Positions 51,994-61,200 of a DNA stretch of 64,000 bases are shown here, in pieces. A model generated the notes under the pieces. The model saw nothing but the letters and a program-made list of their open reading frames with translations, was not told the origin of the DNA and ran no database searches. The first letter of the stretch is position 1; the number at the start of each line of letters is the position of its first letter. The translations under genes and the position numbers were made by a program. The stretch comes from Planctomycetota bacterium (GTDB lineage: Bacteria > Planctomycetota > UBA8742 > UBA2392): positions 310,001-374,000 of the forward strand of contig JADKGX010000002.1 of the NCBI GenBank assembly GCA_016722065.1. Reading direction: 5' to 3'.

Positions 51994-52713
51994 CTAGCCC
52001 TCGCCCAGATAGGCCGCCTTCACGCGTGGGTCGTTACGTAACTCGGTGCTGGCGCCATTGAATTGGACCTCGCCGGTTTCCAGTACGTAGGCACGGTGGC
52101 TGTGTTTCAGGGCGATGTTAGCGTTCTGTTCGACCAGCAGGATCGTCACGCCCTCTTTGTTGATCTGGTCAATCGTCGCGAAAATCGCCTGCGTTACCAG
52201 CGGCGCAAGCCCCAGGCTTGGCTCGTCCAGCAGCAGCACCTTGGGCCGGCCCATCAAGGCCCGCGCGATCGACAACATCTGCTGCTCGCCTCCGGAAAGC
52301 GTGCCGCCCTTTTGCCGGCGGCGCTCCGCCAGGCGCGGGAAGAGTTCAAACCCGCGCTTCAGGTCGGCGGCAATGGCGGGCTTGTCGCGGCGCGTGTAGG
52401 CACCAAGGCGCAGGTTCTCCTCGACCGTAAGATTCGGAAAGATCCCCCGGCCTTCGGGTGCCATGACCAACCCCTGGCCGACCAGCACATGAGTGGGCGT
52501 GCGACGAACATCTGCCCCGCGATAAGTAACCAGACCTGATCTGGGCCGCAGCAAGCCGCAGATTGTGGCCAGTGTGGTGGTTTTCCCGGCGCCGTTGCCG
52601 CCGATCAAGCTGACAACTTCGCCCTCGTTCACCCGCAACGACACGCCACGCAACGCATGCACCGCGCCGTAAAAGACGTTCACTTCGGCAAGTTCAAGAA
52701 CAGGCTCAGGCAT
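51994..52713 (-). CDS. livF: Branched-chain amino-acid ABC transporter ATP-binding protein LivF
   Basis: A 239-residue ATPase. LELAEVNVFYGAVHALRGVS is the LivF start; Walker A GGNGAGKTTT; Q-loop region; LVMAPEGRGIFPNLTVEENL is LivF-specific; signature LSGGEQQMLSIARALMGRPK; Walker B VLLLDEPSLGLAP; EQNANIALKHSHRAYVLETG closes the domain. It powers uptake of leucine/isoleucine/valine or related amino acids with LivG. Separated from livG by 178 bp that hold an inverted repeat, unlike the tight packing of the rest of the operon. Confidence 0.95.
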   Translation of the reverse strand: MPEPVLELAEVNVFYGAVHALRGVSLRVNEGEVVSLIGGNGAGKTTTLATICGLLRPRSGLVTYRGADVRRTPTHVLVGQGLVMAPEGRGIFPNLTVEENLRLGAYTRRDKPAIAADLKRGFELFPRLAERRRQKGGTLSGGEQQMLSIARALMGRPKVLLLDEPSLGLAPLVTQAIFATIDQINKEGVTILLVEQNANIALKHSHRAYVLETGEVQFNGASTELRNDPRVKAAYLGEG

Positions 52714-52775
52714 GAGTCTCACAAGACGCGGCAGCGATTGTCCTCAAAGGTCTGCACGTTCATGACAAGGAACTG

Positions 52776-52872
52776 AAGAGATACGGATGGATAGGGAGTA
52801 ACAGAGAAACTGCCGCAGCGATCGTGGTTGCCTGCTGGCATTGGCGCAGTCTCCGTATCTCCGTACCTCTTG
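52776..52872. repeat. Imperfect inverted repeat of the CGGAGTAACxGAGA family inside liv operon
   Basis: The left arm AAGAGATACGGATGGATAGG (continuing GAGTAACAGAGAAACT) pairs with the right arm GTCTCCGTATCTCCGTACCTCTT. The loop is about 36 bp without a gene. It occupies the gap between livG and livF. Confidence 0.75.
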
Positions 52873-52891
52873 TGCCAACTTGCCTGCGCCA

Positions 52892-53656
52892 TCAGCCGCC
52901 CCCCAGATAGGCTTCGATCACCCTGGGATCAGACTGGATTTCCACTGGTGTGCCCTTGGCAATCGTCTTTCCGTATTCCAGCACCTGGATTTTTTCGCAG
53001 ATGCCCATGACCAGCTTCATGTCGTGTTCAATCAACAGCACAGTCACTTTCAACTCGTCACGAATGCGCCGGATCAACGCCGCCAGCTCGGCCTTTTCGC
53101 CGGTGTTCATGCCTGCCGCTGGCTCATCCAGGCACAGCAGCTTCGGGTCCGTTGCCAGCGCCCTTGCGATTTCCAGCCTGCGCCGGTGCCCATAAGGCAA
53201 GGCCTTGGCGGGCAGGCCGGCGCGGTCCTCCAGCCCCATGAACTCCAGCAGGCGATAGGCCTTGTCGCGCTGGCGGTCTTCTTCGCGATAGTGGCGTTTG
53301 GTGCGCAGCAGGCTGTCCAACAGGTTGATGCGCGAATGCTGGTGCGCGCCGGTCATGGCGTTTTCCAGCACGCTGAGTTCGTCAAACAGACGGATGTTCT
53401 GAAACGTTCGCGACATGCCCAGGCGCGCAACCTTTACCGGATTGCGCCCGTTCACCAGCTTGCCGTCGAAGTGAACTGTGCCGTCAGAAGGCAGATACAC
53501 GCCCGTAAGCATGTTGAACACGGTGGTTTTGCCGGCGCCGTTGGGGCCAATCAGGCCGTACAGGTCACCTTGATCAATGCACAGGTCGCAACAATCGACG
53601 GCGCAAAGCCCGCCAAAGCGAATTGTCAGCAGCTTGGTTTCCAGCAGCTTCGTCAT
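52892..53656 (-). CDS. livG: Branched-chain amino-acid ABC transporter ATP-binding protein LivG
   Basis: A 254-residue ATPase: LTIRFGGLCAVDCCDLCIDQ start, Walker A GPNGAGKTTVFNMLTGVYLP (the longer 'NxxTG' form of LivG), GMSRTFQNIRLFDELSVLEN Q-loop region, signature LPYGHRRRLEIARALATDPK, Walker B LLCLDEPAAGMN, and IEHDMKLVMGICEKIQVLEY. Partner of LivF. Start overlaps the livM stop by 4 bp. Confidence 0.96.
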   Translation of the reverse strand: MTKLLETKLLTIRFGGLCAVDCCDLCIDQGDLYGLIGPNGAGKTTVFNMLTGVYLPSDGTVHFDGKLVNGRNPVKVARLGMSRTFQNIRLFDELSVLENAMTGAHQHSRINLLDSLLRTKRHYREEDRQRDKAYRLLEFMGLEDRAGLPAKALPYGHRRRLEIARALATDPKLLCLDEPAAGMNTGEKAELAALIRRIRDELKVTVLLIEHDMKLVMGICEKIQVLEYGKTIAKGTPVEIQSDPRVIEAYLGGG

Positions 53657-54690
53657 GGGGTCTTGCCCCCGCGCCGGCCCGGAATCAGCCCCCGCAGCAG
53701 CTTCAACGAAAGCTCCCGCTGGCCAAAGATCCCCTGCGGTCGGAACACCATCATCACGATCAGCAGCAGCGCGTACACCACCATGCTCAGGCCATCTATG
53801 CCCATGGCTTCTTCCAGCGGCCGAAGCAACTGGGGCAACAGCGTCACAACCACGGCGCCAGCAATCGCGCCAGTCACGCTGCCCAACCCGCCCAGAACCA
53901 GCATGACAATGACTTCAATGCTGCGCACGGAAGTGAAGTCGTCCGGGCGCACCGAATGCTGATAGTGCGCGTACAGTGCCCCGGCAATGCCGGCAAAGAA
54001 CGCACCAAACACAAAAGCAACCACCTTCAGGCGTGCCGATGGAACGCCCATGGTCTCGGCGGCCAGCTCGTTTTCTCGAATCGCAATCATGGCCCGGCCA
54101 AAGGTGCTGCGCTGCAGCCGAACCGCCAGCCCGACAACCAGAAATACAAACAGGTAAATCCAGAACACAGAAGTCCCGCCGTCCCAGGTCTCTGTGCCGG
54201 GTAGCAGCGGCATTTTGGGAATGCGCTTGAGCCCGGTCGGGCCGCCCAGGCTGTCCTGCGCCGTAAGCAGGATGCGCGTGATTTCGCCAAAGCCAAGCGT
54301 GGCAATCGCCAGGTAGTCGCCCCGAAGGCGAAGCGCCGGTGCCCCCACCAGCACGCCCAACGCCCCCGCAGCAAGACCCGAAAGCAGCAGGCAAAACAAA
54401 AATGATCCCAACCCCGCAAAGGCCAGCGGACCTGCGGCAATCTCGCCATAGGTAAACAGTATCGAAGCCATCGCGCCGACAAACGCACCCACGGCCATGA
54501 AACCGGCGTGGCCAATGCTGAACTGCCCGGTCAGGCCGTTCACCACGTTCAGGCCTACCGCAAGAATGATCGCCAGCCCGATCAGGTTCACGTAGTCGAC
54601 ATAGACAACTTCAATGAACTCGCTGAGAAACCAGTTCAGGCCGTAACAGGCCACAACCCCGGCCAGCAGCAAGGCAAGCGTGCGCGGCAT
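53653..54690 (-). CDS. livM: Branched-chain amino-acid ABC transporter permease LivM
   Basis: A 345-residue inner-membrane permease with about ten hydrophobic segments. VNLIGLAIILAVGLNVVNGL then TGQFSIGHAGFMAVGAFVGA is the LivM signature; LRLRGDYLAIATLGFGEITR, VGLAVRLQRSTFGRAMIAIR followed by ENELAAETMGV (coupling helix) and FGAFFAGIAGALYAHYQHSV are conserved. Start 54690 gives MPRTLALLLAGVVACYGLNW, a clean first TM; the upstream extension is polar and Cys-rich. It abuts livH (gap of 1 bp). Confidence 0.95.
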   Translation of the reverse strand: MPRTLALLLAGVVACYGLNWFLSEFIEVVYVDYVNLIGLAIILAVGLNVVNGLTGQFSIGHAGFMAVGAFVGAMASILFTYGEIAAGPLAFAGLGSFLFCLLLSGLAAGALGVLVGAPALRLRGDYLAIATLGFGEITRILLTAQDSLGGPTGLKRIPKMPLLPGTETWDGGTSVFWIYLFVFLVVGLAVRLQRSTFGRAMIAIRENELAAETMGVPSARLKVVAFVFGAFFAGIAGALYAHYQHSVRPDDFTSVRSIEVIVMLVLGGLGSVTGAIAGAVVVTLLPQLLRPLEEAMGIDGLSMVVYALLLIVMMVFRPQGIFGQRELSLKLLRGLIPGRRGGKTP

Positions 54691-54691
54691 G

Positions 54692-55633
54692 TTAGACCTT
54701 CTCCCGCACTGACTTGCCAAGAATGCCTGAAGGTTTGACCAGCAGCACGACAATCAAGAACACAAACGCCACGGCCTCGGAGTAAACGGGCTTCCAAAGG
54801 CCGCTGACAACGGATTCACTTACGCCAAGCAGCAACCCGCCCAGGGCCGCGCCGGGAATGCTGCCAATGCCGCCGACCACCGCCGCGACAAAAGCCTTCA
54901 GGCCAATGCGAACGCCCATCAGGGGCGTGATCGCCGGCTGGTCCATGGCCACCAGCACGCCCGCCACGGCCGCCAGCGCGCTGCCAATGGCAAATGTCAG
55001 GCTGATAGTGGCATTGACGTTGACGCCCATCAGCCGCGCCGTGCGCATGTCGTGGCTGCAGGCCCGCATGGCTGCGCCGGGACGGGTCTTGTTCACAAAG
55101 AACGTCAGCCCCAGCATCAGCACCAGCGAAGTAACCACGATGTAGATGTTGGTGTTGGGAATTTTGACGCCGCCCGCGTCATAGACCACGGTTTCGGCGA
55201 ACGTCGGAAACAGTTTTGGTTCGGTGCCAAACACCACCTGGCCGCCGTATTGCAGCAGCAGCGATACACCAATGGCGGTAATCAGCGGCGCCAATCGACC
55301 GGCATTTCGCAGCGGCCGATAGGCCAGGCGCTCAATCAACATACCCGCCAGCGCACAGGCGGCCATCGCCCCGGCCACAAACAAGGCCACCATGTACAGT
55401 GGCACAGTTTCCGCGCGGGCACCTTTGCTGTCGGGCAGATACCCCGCCCACTTGGCCTGATACCAGGCAAAGTAGCTGCCCAGCATGTAGACCTCGGCGT
55501 GGGCAAAGTTGATCAATTGCAGCACGCCGTAGACAAGCGTGTAGCCCACGGCCATCAGGGCATAGGTGCTGCCCTTGGCTACGCCGTTGGTTACGTACTG
55601 AAGCACCTCGGTCGTCAACGAGACTTCGGCCAC
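54692..55633 (-). CDS. livH: Branched-chain amino-acid ABC transporter permease LivH
   Basis: A 313-residue permease with about eight TMs. VTNGVAKGSTYALMAVGYTL then VYGVLQLINFAHAEVYMLGS is the LivH signature; LAPLITAIGVSLLLQYGGQV, RACSHDMRTARLMGVNVNAT (EAA-like coupling region) and GLKAFVAAVVGGIGSIPGAA are conserved. Acts with LivM, LivG and LivF. Follows livK by 58 bp with a GC hairpin between them. Confidence 0.95.
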   Translation of the reverse strand: MAEVSLTTEVLQYVTNGVAKGSTYALMAVGYTLVYGVLQLINFAHAEVYMLGSYFAWYQAKWAGYLPDSKGARAETVPLYMVALFVAGAMAACALAGMLIERLAYRPLRNAGRLAPLITAIGVSLLLQYGGQVVFGTEPKLFPTFAETVVYDAGGVKIPNTNIYIVVTSLVLMLGLTFFVNKTRPGAAMRACSHDMRTARLMGVNVNATISLTFAIGSALAAVAGVLVAMDQPAITPLMGVRIGLKAFVAAVVGGIGSIPGAALGGLLLGVSESVVSGLWKPVYSEAVAFVFLIVVLLVKPSGILGKSVREKV

Positions 55634-55654
55634 GGCGGGGATTCCTGGAAGGAA

Positions 55655-55682
55655 CCGGGGCAGGGCAAGCGCCCCGCCCCGA
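55655..55682 (-). promoter_or_regulatory. Intercistronic hairpin between livK and livH
   Basis: On the minus strand GGGGCGGGGC-GCTT-GCCCTGCCCC (one mismatch). Located just after the livK stop without a T-run, it is the sort of stem that protects the binding-protein message or reduces read-through into the permease genes. Confidence 0.55.
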
Positions 55683-55691
55683 GAAATCAGT

Positions 55692-56864
55692 CTACTTGAG
55701 GTCGCCTGGCTGAATGACCTTCACCTTGGAAAGGCTGGTGCCGCCGATCTTGAGCATCGTGATCGGCTTCTTGGCATTTCGATTTTCATCGATGCTGTAG
55801 GTGCCCGTCACGCCGTGAAAATCCTTCACCTTGCGCAAGCCTTGCGTGATCTGGTCCGGCGAGGCCCCACCACCCAGTTCAATCGCCGCCTTGACGGTGT
55901 AAACCGCATCATATCCCAGCGCGGAGAGGCTGTTTGGCTCGGTGTTGAACTTGGCCTTGTAGTTCTTCAGGTAGCTTTGCACTTTCTCGTCTTTGTCTTC
56001 GGGGTCGTAGTGATAGCCGAAGTAGCAGCCCTCCAGCGTTTCGCCGGCAAGCTGAATCAACTGCGGGCTTTCCCAGCCGTCGCCGCCCAACAGCGGGGCC
56101 TTCACGCCCTGCTTGCGAAAGTCGCGGGCAATCAGGCCAATCGAACCGTAATACACCGGCGCAAAAATCACCTCCGGGTTCGCTGCGGCAATCTTGCTGA
56201 CCTGGTCTTTGAACTCGGAGACCTCGCCCTGAAAGGCCACGTCTTCGACAATGGTTCCGCCTAGCGCCTTGAAACTTGCACGGAAGAAGTCCGCCAGGCC
56301 CTTACTGTAGTCGTCATCCTGGGCAAAGATGATCGCGGCTTTCTTCAGCCCGAGGTCCTTGTAAGCAAAAGTCGCGCAGGCCTGGCCCTGAAAATCATCC
56401 AGATAGCACACACGGAAAATCCGGTCACCCTGCTTGGTTACATCCGGGTTGGTGCTGGAAGGGCTGACCATGGGAATGCCGGCCTCCTGAAACACCGGCG
56501 CGGCCTTGATGCTCTGGCCCGATTCAACCGAGCCAATGGCAACGGCAACTTTGTCTGACGTGGCCAGCGCCTTGGCCACGGTCTGGGCCTGGTCTGGTTG
56601 GCTGCGTGTGTCTTTGTCGACAATCACCAGCTTCTTGCCGCCAATGCCGCCGGCTGCGTTGATTTCGTCAACGGCCAGCATGATGCCGTTCTTGGTGGTC
56701 TTGCCGAAATCCGCGTTCTTGCCCGACAGGCTCAAGAACACGCCAATCTTGATTTCACCGGCTTCGGCGGCCGAGTTGTTATCGCCGCCCTTGTCTTTGC
56801 AGCCGCCAATCAGCGCGGCGAGCGCCATGGCAAAAAACGCGATCACCGACAATGCCTTGCGCAT
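55692..56864 (-). CDS. livK: Branched-chain amino-acid-type ABC substrate-binding lipoprotein
   Basis: A 390-residue periplasmic-binding-protein family 6 member. Lipobox in FFAMALAALIGGC (Cys at residue 21), Asp/Asn/Ala linker, then IKIGVFLSLSGKNADFGKTT and NGIMLAVDEINAAGGIGGKK, VAKALATSDKVAVAIGSVES, PMVSPSSTNPDVTKQGDRIF, KAAIIFAQDDDYSKGLADFF, and ALGYDAVYTVKAAIELGGGA. As a lipoprotein it would be tethered to the membrane. The actual ligand (branched-chain amino acids, amides or urea) is not certain from sequence. First gene of the liv operon. Confidence 0.93.
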   Translation of the reverse strand: MRKALSVIAFFAMALAALIGGCKDKGGDNNSAAEAGEIKIGVFLSLSGKNADFGKTTKNGIMLAVDEINAAGGIGGKKLVIVDKDTRSQPDQAQTVAKALATSDKVAVAIGSVESGQSIKAAPVFQEAGIPMVSPSSTNPDVTKQGDRIFRVCYLDDFQGQACATFAYKDLGLKKAAIIFAQDDDYSKGLADFFRASFKALGGTIVEDVAFQGEVSEFKDQVSKIAAANPEVIFAPVYYGSIGLIARDFRKQGVKAPLLGGDGWESPQLIQLAGETLEGCYFGYHYDPEDKDEKVQSYLKNYKAKFNTEPNSLSALGYDAVYTVKAAIELGGGASPDQITQGLRKVKDFHGVTGTYSIDENRNAKKPITMLKIGGTSLSKVKVIQPGDLK

Positions 56865-57019
56865 CTTGTGCTCCAGTTTGGAATCGAATCTTCCGGGTTG
56901 CCCCGGCAGGGTGGCGCGAGCATAGCGCATCAGACTTCTGTCTCAAGGGTTTAGGGGGCCCGCTGGCGTCTTGTTTGCCCGGCCAACGGGCCTAGGCTTC
57001 ACTTACTTCCGGAGACCTG

Positions 57020-57427
57020 ATGCCCACCCTTGCCGATGCACTGAAGATTCCCCTTGAGGGCGATTACCAGACCTGCGGCCTGAAGAAGCCGTTTTACGTG
57101 CTGGAACGCGACGGCGACATTCATTGCTTCGTCGGATTCCGCAACAAGACCCGCGACTTCGACAACGAGGCCAACGTGGTGCTGTGGGAAAAAGACCGCC
57201 TGATTACCGAAAGCGTCGCGTTCATTGAAAAGCTGGGCGAAACGCGCCTTGGCCCCTGCCGCGAAGAGACCATCCCCGAGCCCGACACGCTGGAGGAATT
57301 CCTGCGCAGCTTCAGCATTCATGGCAACCTGGCCAGCTACTTTCCGCCGGTTCTGGAACGGCTGGGGCTTGTGGAGGTGTTCAAGAAAGGCAGGGCGCTT
57401 TACGTCAAGCGAAAGGCCGATGCCTGA
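57020..57427 (+). CDS. Small unknown protein coupled to LonSB gene
   Basis: A 135-residue soluble protein that I do not recognise. It reads as an N-terminal beta-rich part (PFYVLERDGDIHCFVGFRNK, NEANVVLWEKDRLITESVAF) and a C-terminal helical part (DTLEEFLRSFSIHGNLASYF, VLERLGLVEVFKKGRALYVK). SD GGAG precedes the ATG. Its last codons overlap the start of the LonSB gene (57420), so the two are translationally coupled. Confidence 0.75.
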   Translation: MPTLADALKIPLEGDYQTCGLKKPFYVLERDGDIHCFVGFRNKTRDFDNEANVVLWEKDRLITESVAFIEKLGETRLGPCREETIPEPDTLEEFLRSFSIHGNLASYFPPVLERLGLVEVFKKGRALYVKRKADA

Positions 57428-58100
57428 CCCCCTTTCATTGCCAGACATTTCCAGCATTCCGGTGTTTCCGCTACCGGGAATCTCGCTGTTTCCGCACACC
57501 CATCTGCCGCTTCACATTTTTGAGCCGCGCTATCGCGCGCTGATGGAAGACACCATCAAGAGGCCGCCCGAGCAGCACTGCTTTGCCATGGGCAGCCTGG
57601 CCGATACCCCGGGCCCGCAAACCCTGGGCGATCCGCCTGTCATGAAGGTAGTGGGTGTAGGCCGCATCATTGAATATTCGCGCGTGCCGGATGGCCGCTA
57701 CATGCTTGTCTTGCAAGGCATCGGGCGCGCCACGCTTGTGCGCGAGCTGGAGTTGGTCAACGGCTATCGGGTGTTTGCTGCCCAGTGGCTGCCTGATCTG
57801 GTGACCGGCTGGCCCGGCAACTGGAGTGCCGAACTGGCAACAGAACTCAAGACACTGGCCCTTGCCCTGCTGCGCGACCAAGCCGAGAAGTTCCGACGCC
57901 TGCTGGCCGACCAGAACGACTTGAGCCGCCTGACGGATCTGATCTGCGGCTATCTGCCCCTGCCGCCCGAGTTCAAGTTGGAACAGATGGCCTGCAGCAA
58001 CGTGATGGAGCGTGCGGCCCGCACCATCAGCCAACTGGAAAGCATGCTGGTTTCACCAGGCAAGCCGCTGAAACCGGATGCCGAACCGCCGTCGAATTAG
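57420..58100 (+). CDS. Stand-alone Lon N-terminal (LonSB) domain protein
   Basis: A 226-residue protein of the ATP-dependent protease La LON-domain family without protease parts. SSIPVFPLPGISLFPHTHLP then LHIFEPRYRALMEDTI is the diagnostic 'lPlFPL...lfPg..lpL.iFEpRYr.l' start; VVGVGRIIEYSRVPDGRYML and VLQGIGRATLVRELELVNGY follow, then a helical end (LLADQNDLSRLTDLICGYLP). Such proteins are substrate- or adaptor-type domains of unknown partner. The stop is followed by 166 bp with the next gene's promoter. Confidence 0.9.
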   Translation: MPDPLSLPDISSIPVFPLPGISLFPHTHLPLHIFEPRYRALMEDTIKRPPEQHCFAMGSLADTPGPQTLGDPPVMKVVGVGRIIEYSRVPDGRYMLVLQGIGRATLVRELELVNGYRVFAAQWLPDLVTGWPGNWSAELATELKTLALALLRDQAEKFRRLLADQNDLSRLTDLICGYLPLPPEFKLEQMACSNVMERAARTISQLESMLVSPGKPLKPDAEPPSN

Positions 58101-58152
58101 CCCAATTCCGGCTCAAAACATGTGCGTTCTGTGCGTCGCGGCGCGATTCATC

Positions 58153-58179
58153 TTGAATCTGTCACGGCAAGTGCATAAT
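58153..58179 (+). promoter_or_regulatory. Candidate promoter for the 1128-residue protein
   Basis: TTGAAT and CATAAT separated by 15 bp, about 88 bp before the start. A hairpin CCGTTGG...CCAACGG (58214-58241) lies in the resulting leader. Confidence 0.4.
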
Positions 58180-58266
58180 GATACCACCCACAGTAGCTAC
58201 ACATGACAGGGCAGCCGTTGGCCGTGAGGCGAGCCAACGGAATCAAATCGGGCGAGGAGACTCTCG

Positions 58267-61200
58267 ATGGCGCGTTTCATTTTGTTGCTGGTGCTGACAT
58301 GTGCCAGTGCCGTTTCATTGCATGCCCAGACCTATCCCTTGAACCAACAGGATCCGGTTGCCAGCGGGTTTACTTCCGGTGGCGTGGCGAACTGCCAGCG
58401 CGGCTGGCGGTTCCAGGTCAATGCAACCGGCGTAAGCGTGACGCGCTTGGGTTGCTGGTACCCTGATTCCAGCTCCCAGATCAAGACACTCACGCTGTTC
58501 AACTTCACGACCCAAGCCATTCTGGCGCAGGTGCAGACGACTGCCGGTTCAGGCTGGCGGTGGGTCGACCTGGCCACGCCAGTCGCGCTGACCAACGGCA
58601 GCCAGTACGTAATCGAGGGCTTTACAACCACAGCCAGTTACTACTTTCACAACGCCCCTGGTGCGAGTTGGAACCCGACGGGCGTGATTCAGTACTTGGA
58701 CACCCGCTACGCGAATTCTTGCACTGCCAACACGTTTCCGACCAGTGCACTTTCTCCTCACCAGTACGGTGTTGTCGATATCGGCTACACCACTGGTCCT
58801 ACGCTGAGTGCATCCACCAACTCCGTCAACCTGGGCACCACGCCCGTGGGGACAGCCAGTTCGGCCCAGTCCTATACCGTCTCTGGTTCTTCTTTGACGG
58901 GCAACACGACCATCACCGCGCCATCGGGTGTTGAGGTCAGCTTCAGCCAGACCACGGGCTTTGCCAGTTCCATTACGATCACCACTTTCCCCACGTACTC
59001 GGGCACCACAATCTGGGCGCGTATTGCAAGTACAGCGTCTGTGGGAACAATTTCGGGCAACATCACTCATGCCAGTACGGGCGCAAGTACCGTCAACGTG
59101 GCGGTTTCAGGCAACGTGACTGGGCCTACGGTCACGCCTTCGGTTTCGACGCTCAACCTGGGTACTACGCAGCAGGGTACGGCGGGCACGCCTGCCAGTT
59201 ACACGGTTTCGGGTTCGGCTTTGACGGGCAATACGGTCGTTACGGCGCCTTCGGGTGTTGAGGTTTCCTTCAGCTCGGGCAGCGGCTATGCGGCTTCGAT
59301 CACGATCACGACCTTCCCCAGCTATGCCGGGCTTGCGGTTTATGCCCGCTTGACTGGTGCTACCGCCGGCGCGGTTTCTGGCAACATCACCCATGCCAGC
59401 GCGGGCGCTACCACGGCCAACGTCACGATCTCGGGTAACGTGTGGTCACTGGTTGCTACGCCCAACAGCCTGAACCTGGGCACCACCAGTGTGGGTACGC
59501 CGGGCACTGCGCAATCCTATGACCTTGTTGGTGCTGGCTTGACGGTTGCCACCACAGTCAATGCGCCGGCTAACTTTGAAATCTCGCTTTCACAGGCCGG
59601 AAGCTACTCCGCCAGTTTGAACATCAACCAGACGCCCACACTCAATGCCACTGTGTGGGTGCGCTTGACTGGCGCCACGCTGGGCACCTTCAGCGGCAAC
59701 GTCACCAACAGCTCGGCCCCTGCCTCGGTCAATGTGGCCATCAACGGCACGGTCTCGCCGCCGAACAATCTGGGCCTGTCGCGCAACGGCCCGGGCGCAG
59801 TCACGGGCGTGAACAACGATTCGCAGGGTCCCTCCAGCAACGGCCACGTGATTCTGGACTTCAGCCTGTCCACCAACCAGGCCGCCTGGACAGTCACTGA
59901 CCTGGTCTTCACGGCCAGCGGCACGGCCGACGAACAAGCGGCCTTGAGCCTGCTTGGCTTGTATGAGGACACCAACACCAGCGGCAGCTTTGACGGCCCG
60001 GGCACCGACCTGCTGGCCACAGCCGCAGCCGGCACCAGCTTCAATGGCGCCAACGGAACCTATACAGCGACCTTGACCAACGGGGCCTGGGCAGTCAGCA
60101 CCAACCGGCGCTTCTTTCTGGTCTGCAAGCTGGCAGGCACGGCCAGTGCAGGCCAGACGATCCATGCCGAGTTGACCACTATCAACGCCACCAGCGGCGG
60201 CGGCGGCACAATCACCGGCGCGCCCACCACGGCCGCCAACGACGCCTTGAACATCAACCCGGCCACGCTGGGCGTAACGCTTTCCGGGCCGATGAGCTTC
60301 AGCACCGTCAACAACAACAGCCAGGGTGCCGGCAGCAACGGCCACGTGGTGTGCGACTTCAGCCTGGCCACGCAAAACGATACCTGGATCGTCAGCGACA
60401 TCACGTTCACCGAATCCGGCAGCATGGACGGCCAGACAGACGTGAACTTCCTGGCCCTGTACCTGGATAACGGCAACGGCACCTTTGACGGCCCGGGCAC
60501 CGACACATTGGCCACGGCCACCGCCGGCACCAGCTTCAATGCCGCCAACGGCACCTACACCGCCACACTGACCGGCGCGGCTGCAGCGTTTGCCATGAAC
60601 CAGGGCAAGCGCTTCTTTCTGGTCGCCAAGCTGGCCGGACAGGCCAGCCCCGCGGAGACCCTGCGCGTAGCCGTGACCAGCTTGACCCAAAGCTCGCCCA
60701 CCGGCGGCACGGTCAGTGGCACGCCCACGGCTGCAAGTTCGGCGCTGGTGATTGATGTTGCGACCTTGACAGTCAACGCCGGGCCGACCAACCCGACGAT
60801 TGTGGCGCGTGAGCAAAATGCAGCGGGCTTCACAGTCATGGTCGGCCAGTTCCGCCTGAGTGCCAGCAACGCCAACTTCACCGTGGCGGGCTTTACGCTT
60901 TCCACCAGCGGCAACGGCAACTGGGCCGCGAACCTGGATGCCGCCACCGGCGTGCAGGTGTGGCGCGACGACGGCGACGGCAGCTTCAATGCAACGGACA
61001 CGCAACTGTTCGCCGGTGCCGGTGCCACGCCCAGCGTGAGCTGCGTCTTCGGCAGCAACCTGACGATCAACATGAACACGAACGAAGACCTGTGGGTGGT
61101 GCTGAACGTGCTGGCCAGCGCCGGTGCCAGCCCCAGCGAGACCTTCAGCAGCCAGATTGCAGCCCCAGCCGACGTGAACTCGTTGACCGGCGGCGGCCAG

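Noticed and set aside
51671..51997. 108-codon plus-strand frame upstream of livF
   Set aside because: It runs through promoter and repeat-arm sequence; no recognisable product, only a short 39-codon end with an ATG.
59590..61005. 471-codon minus-strand open frame
   Set aside because: Antisense to the repeat-rich 1128-residue protein; its apparent repeats simply mirror those of the sense gene.
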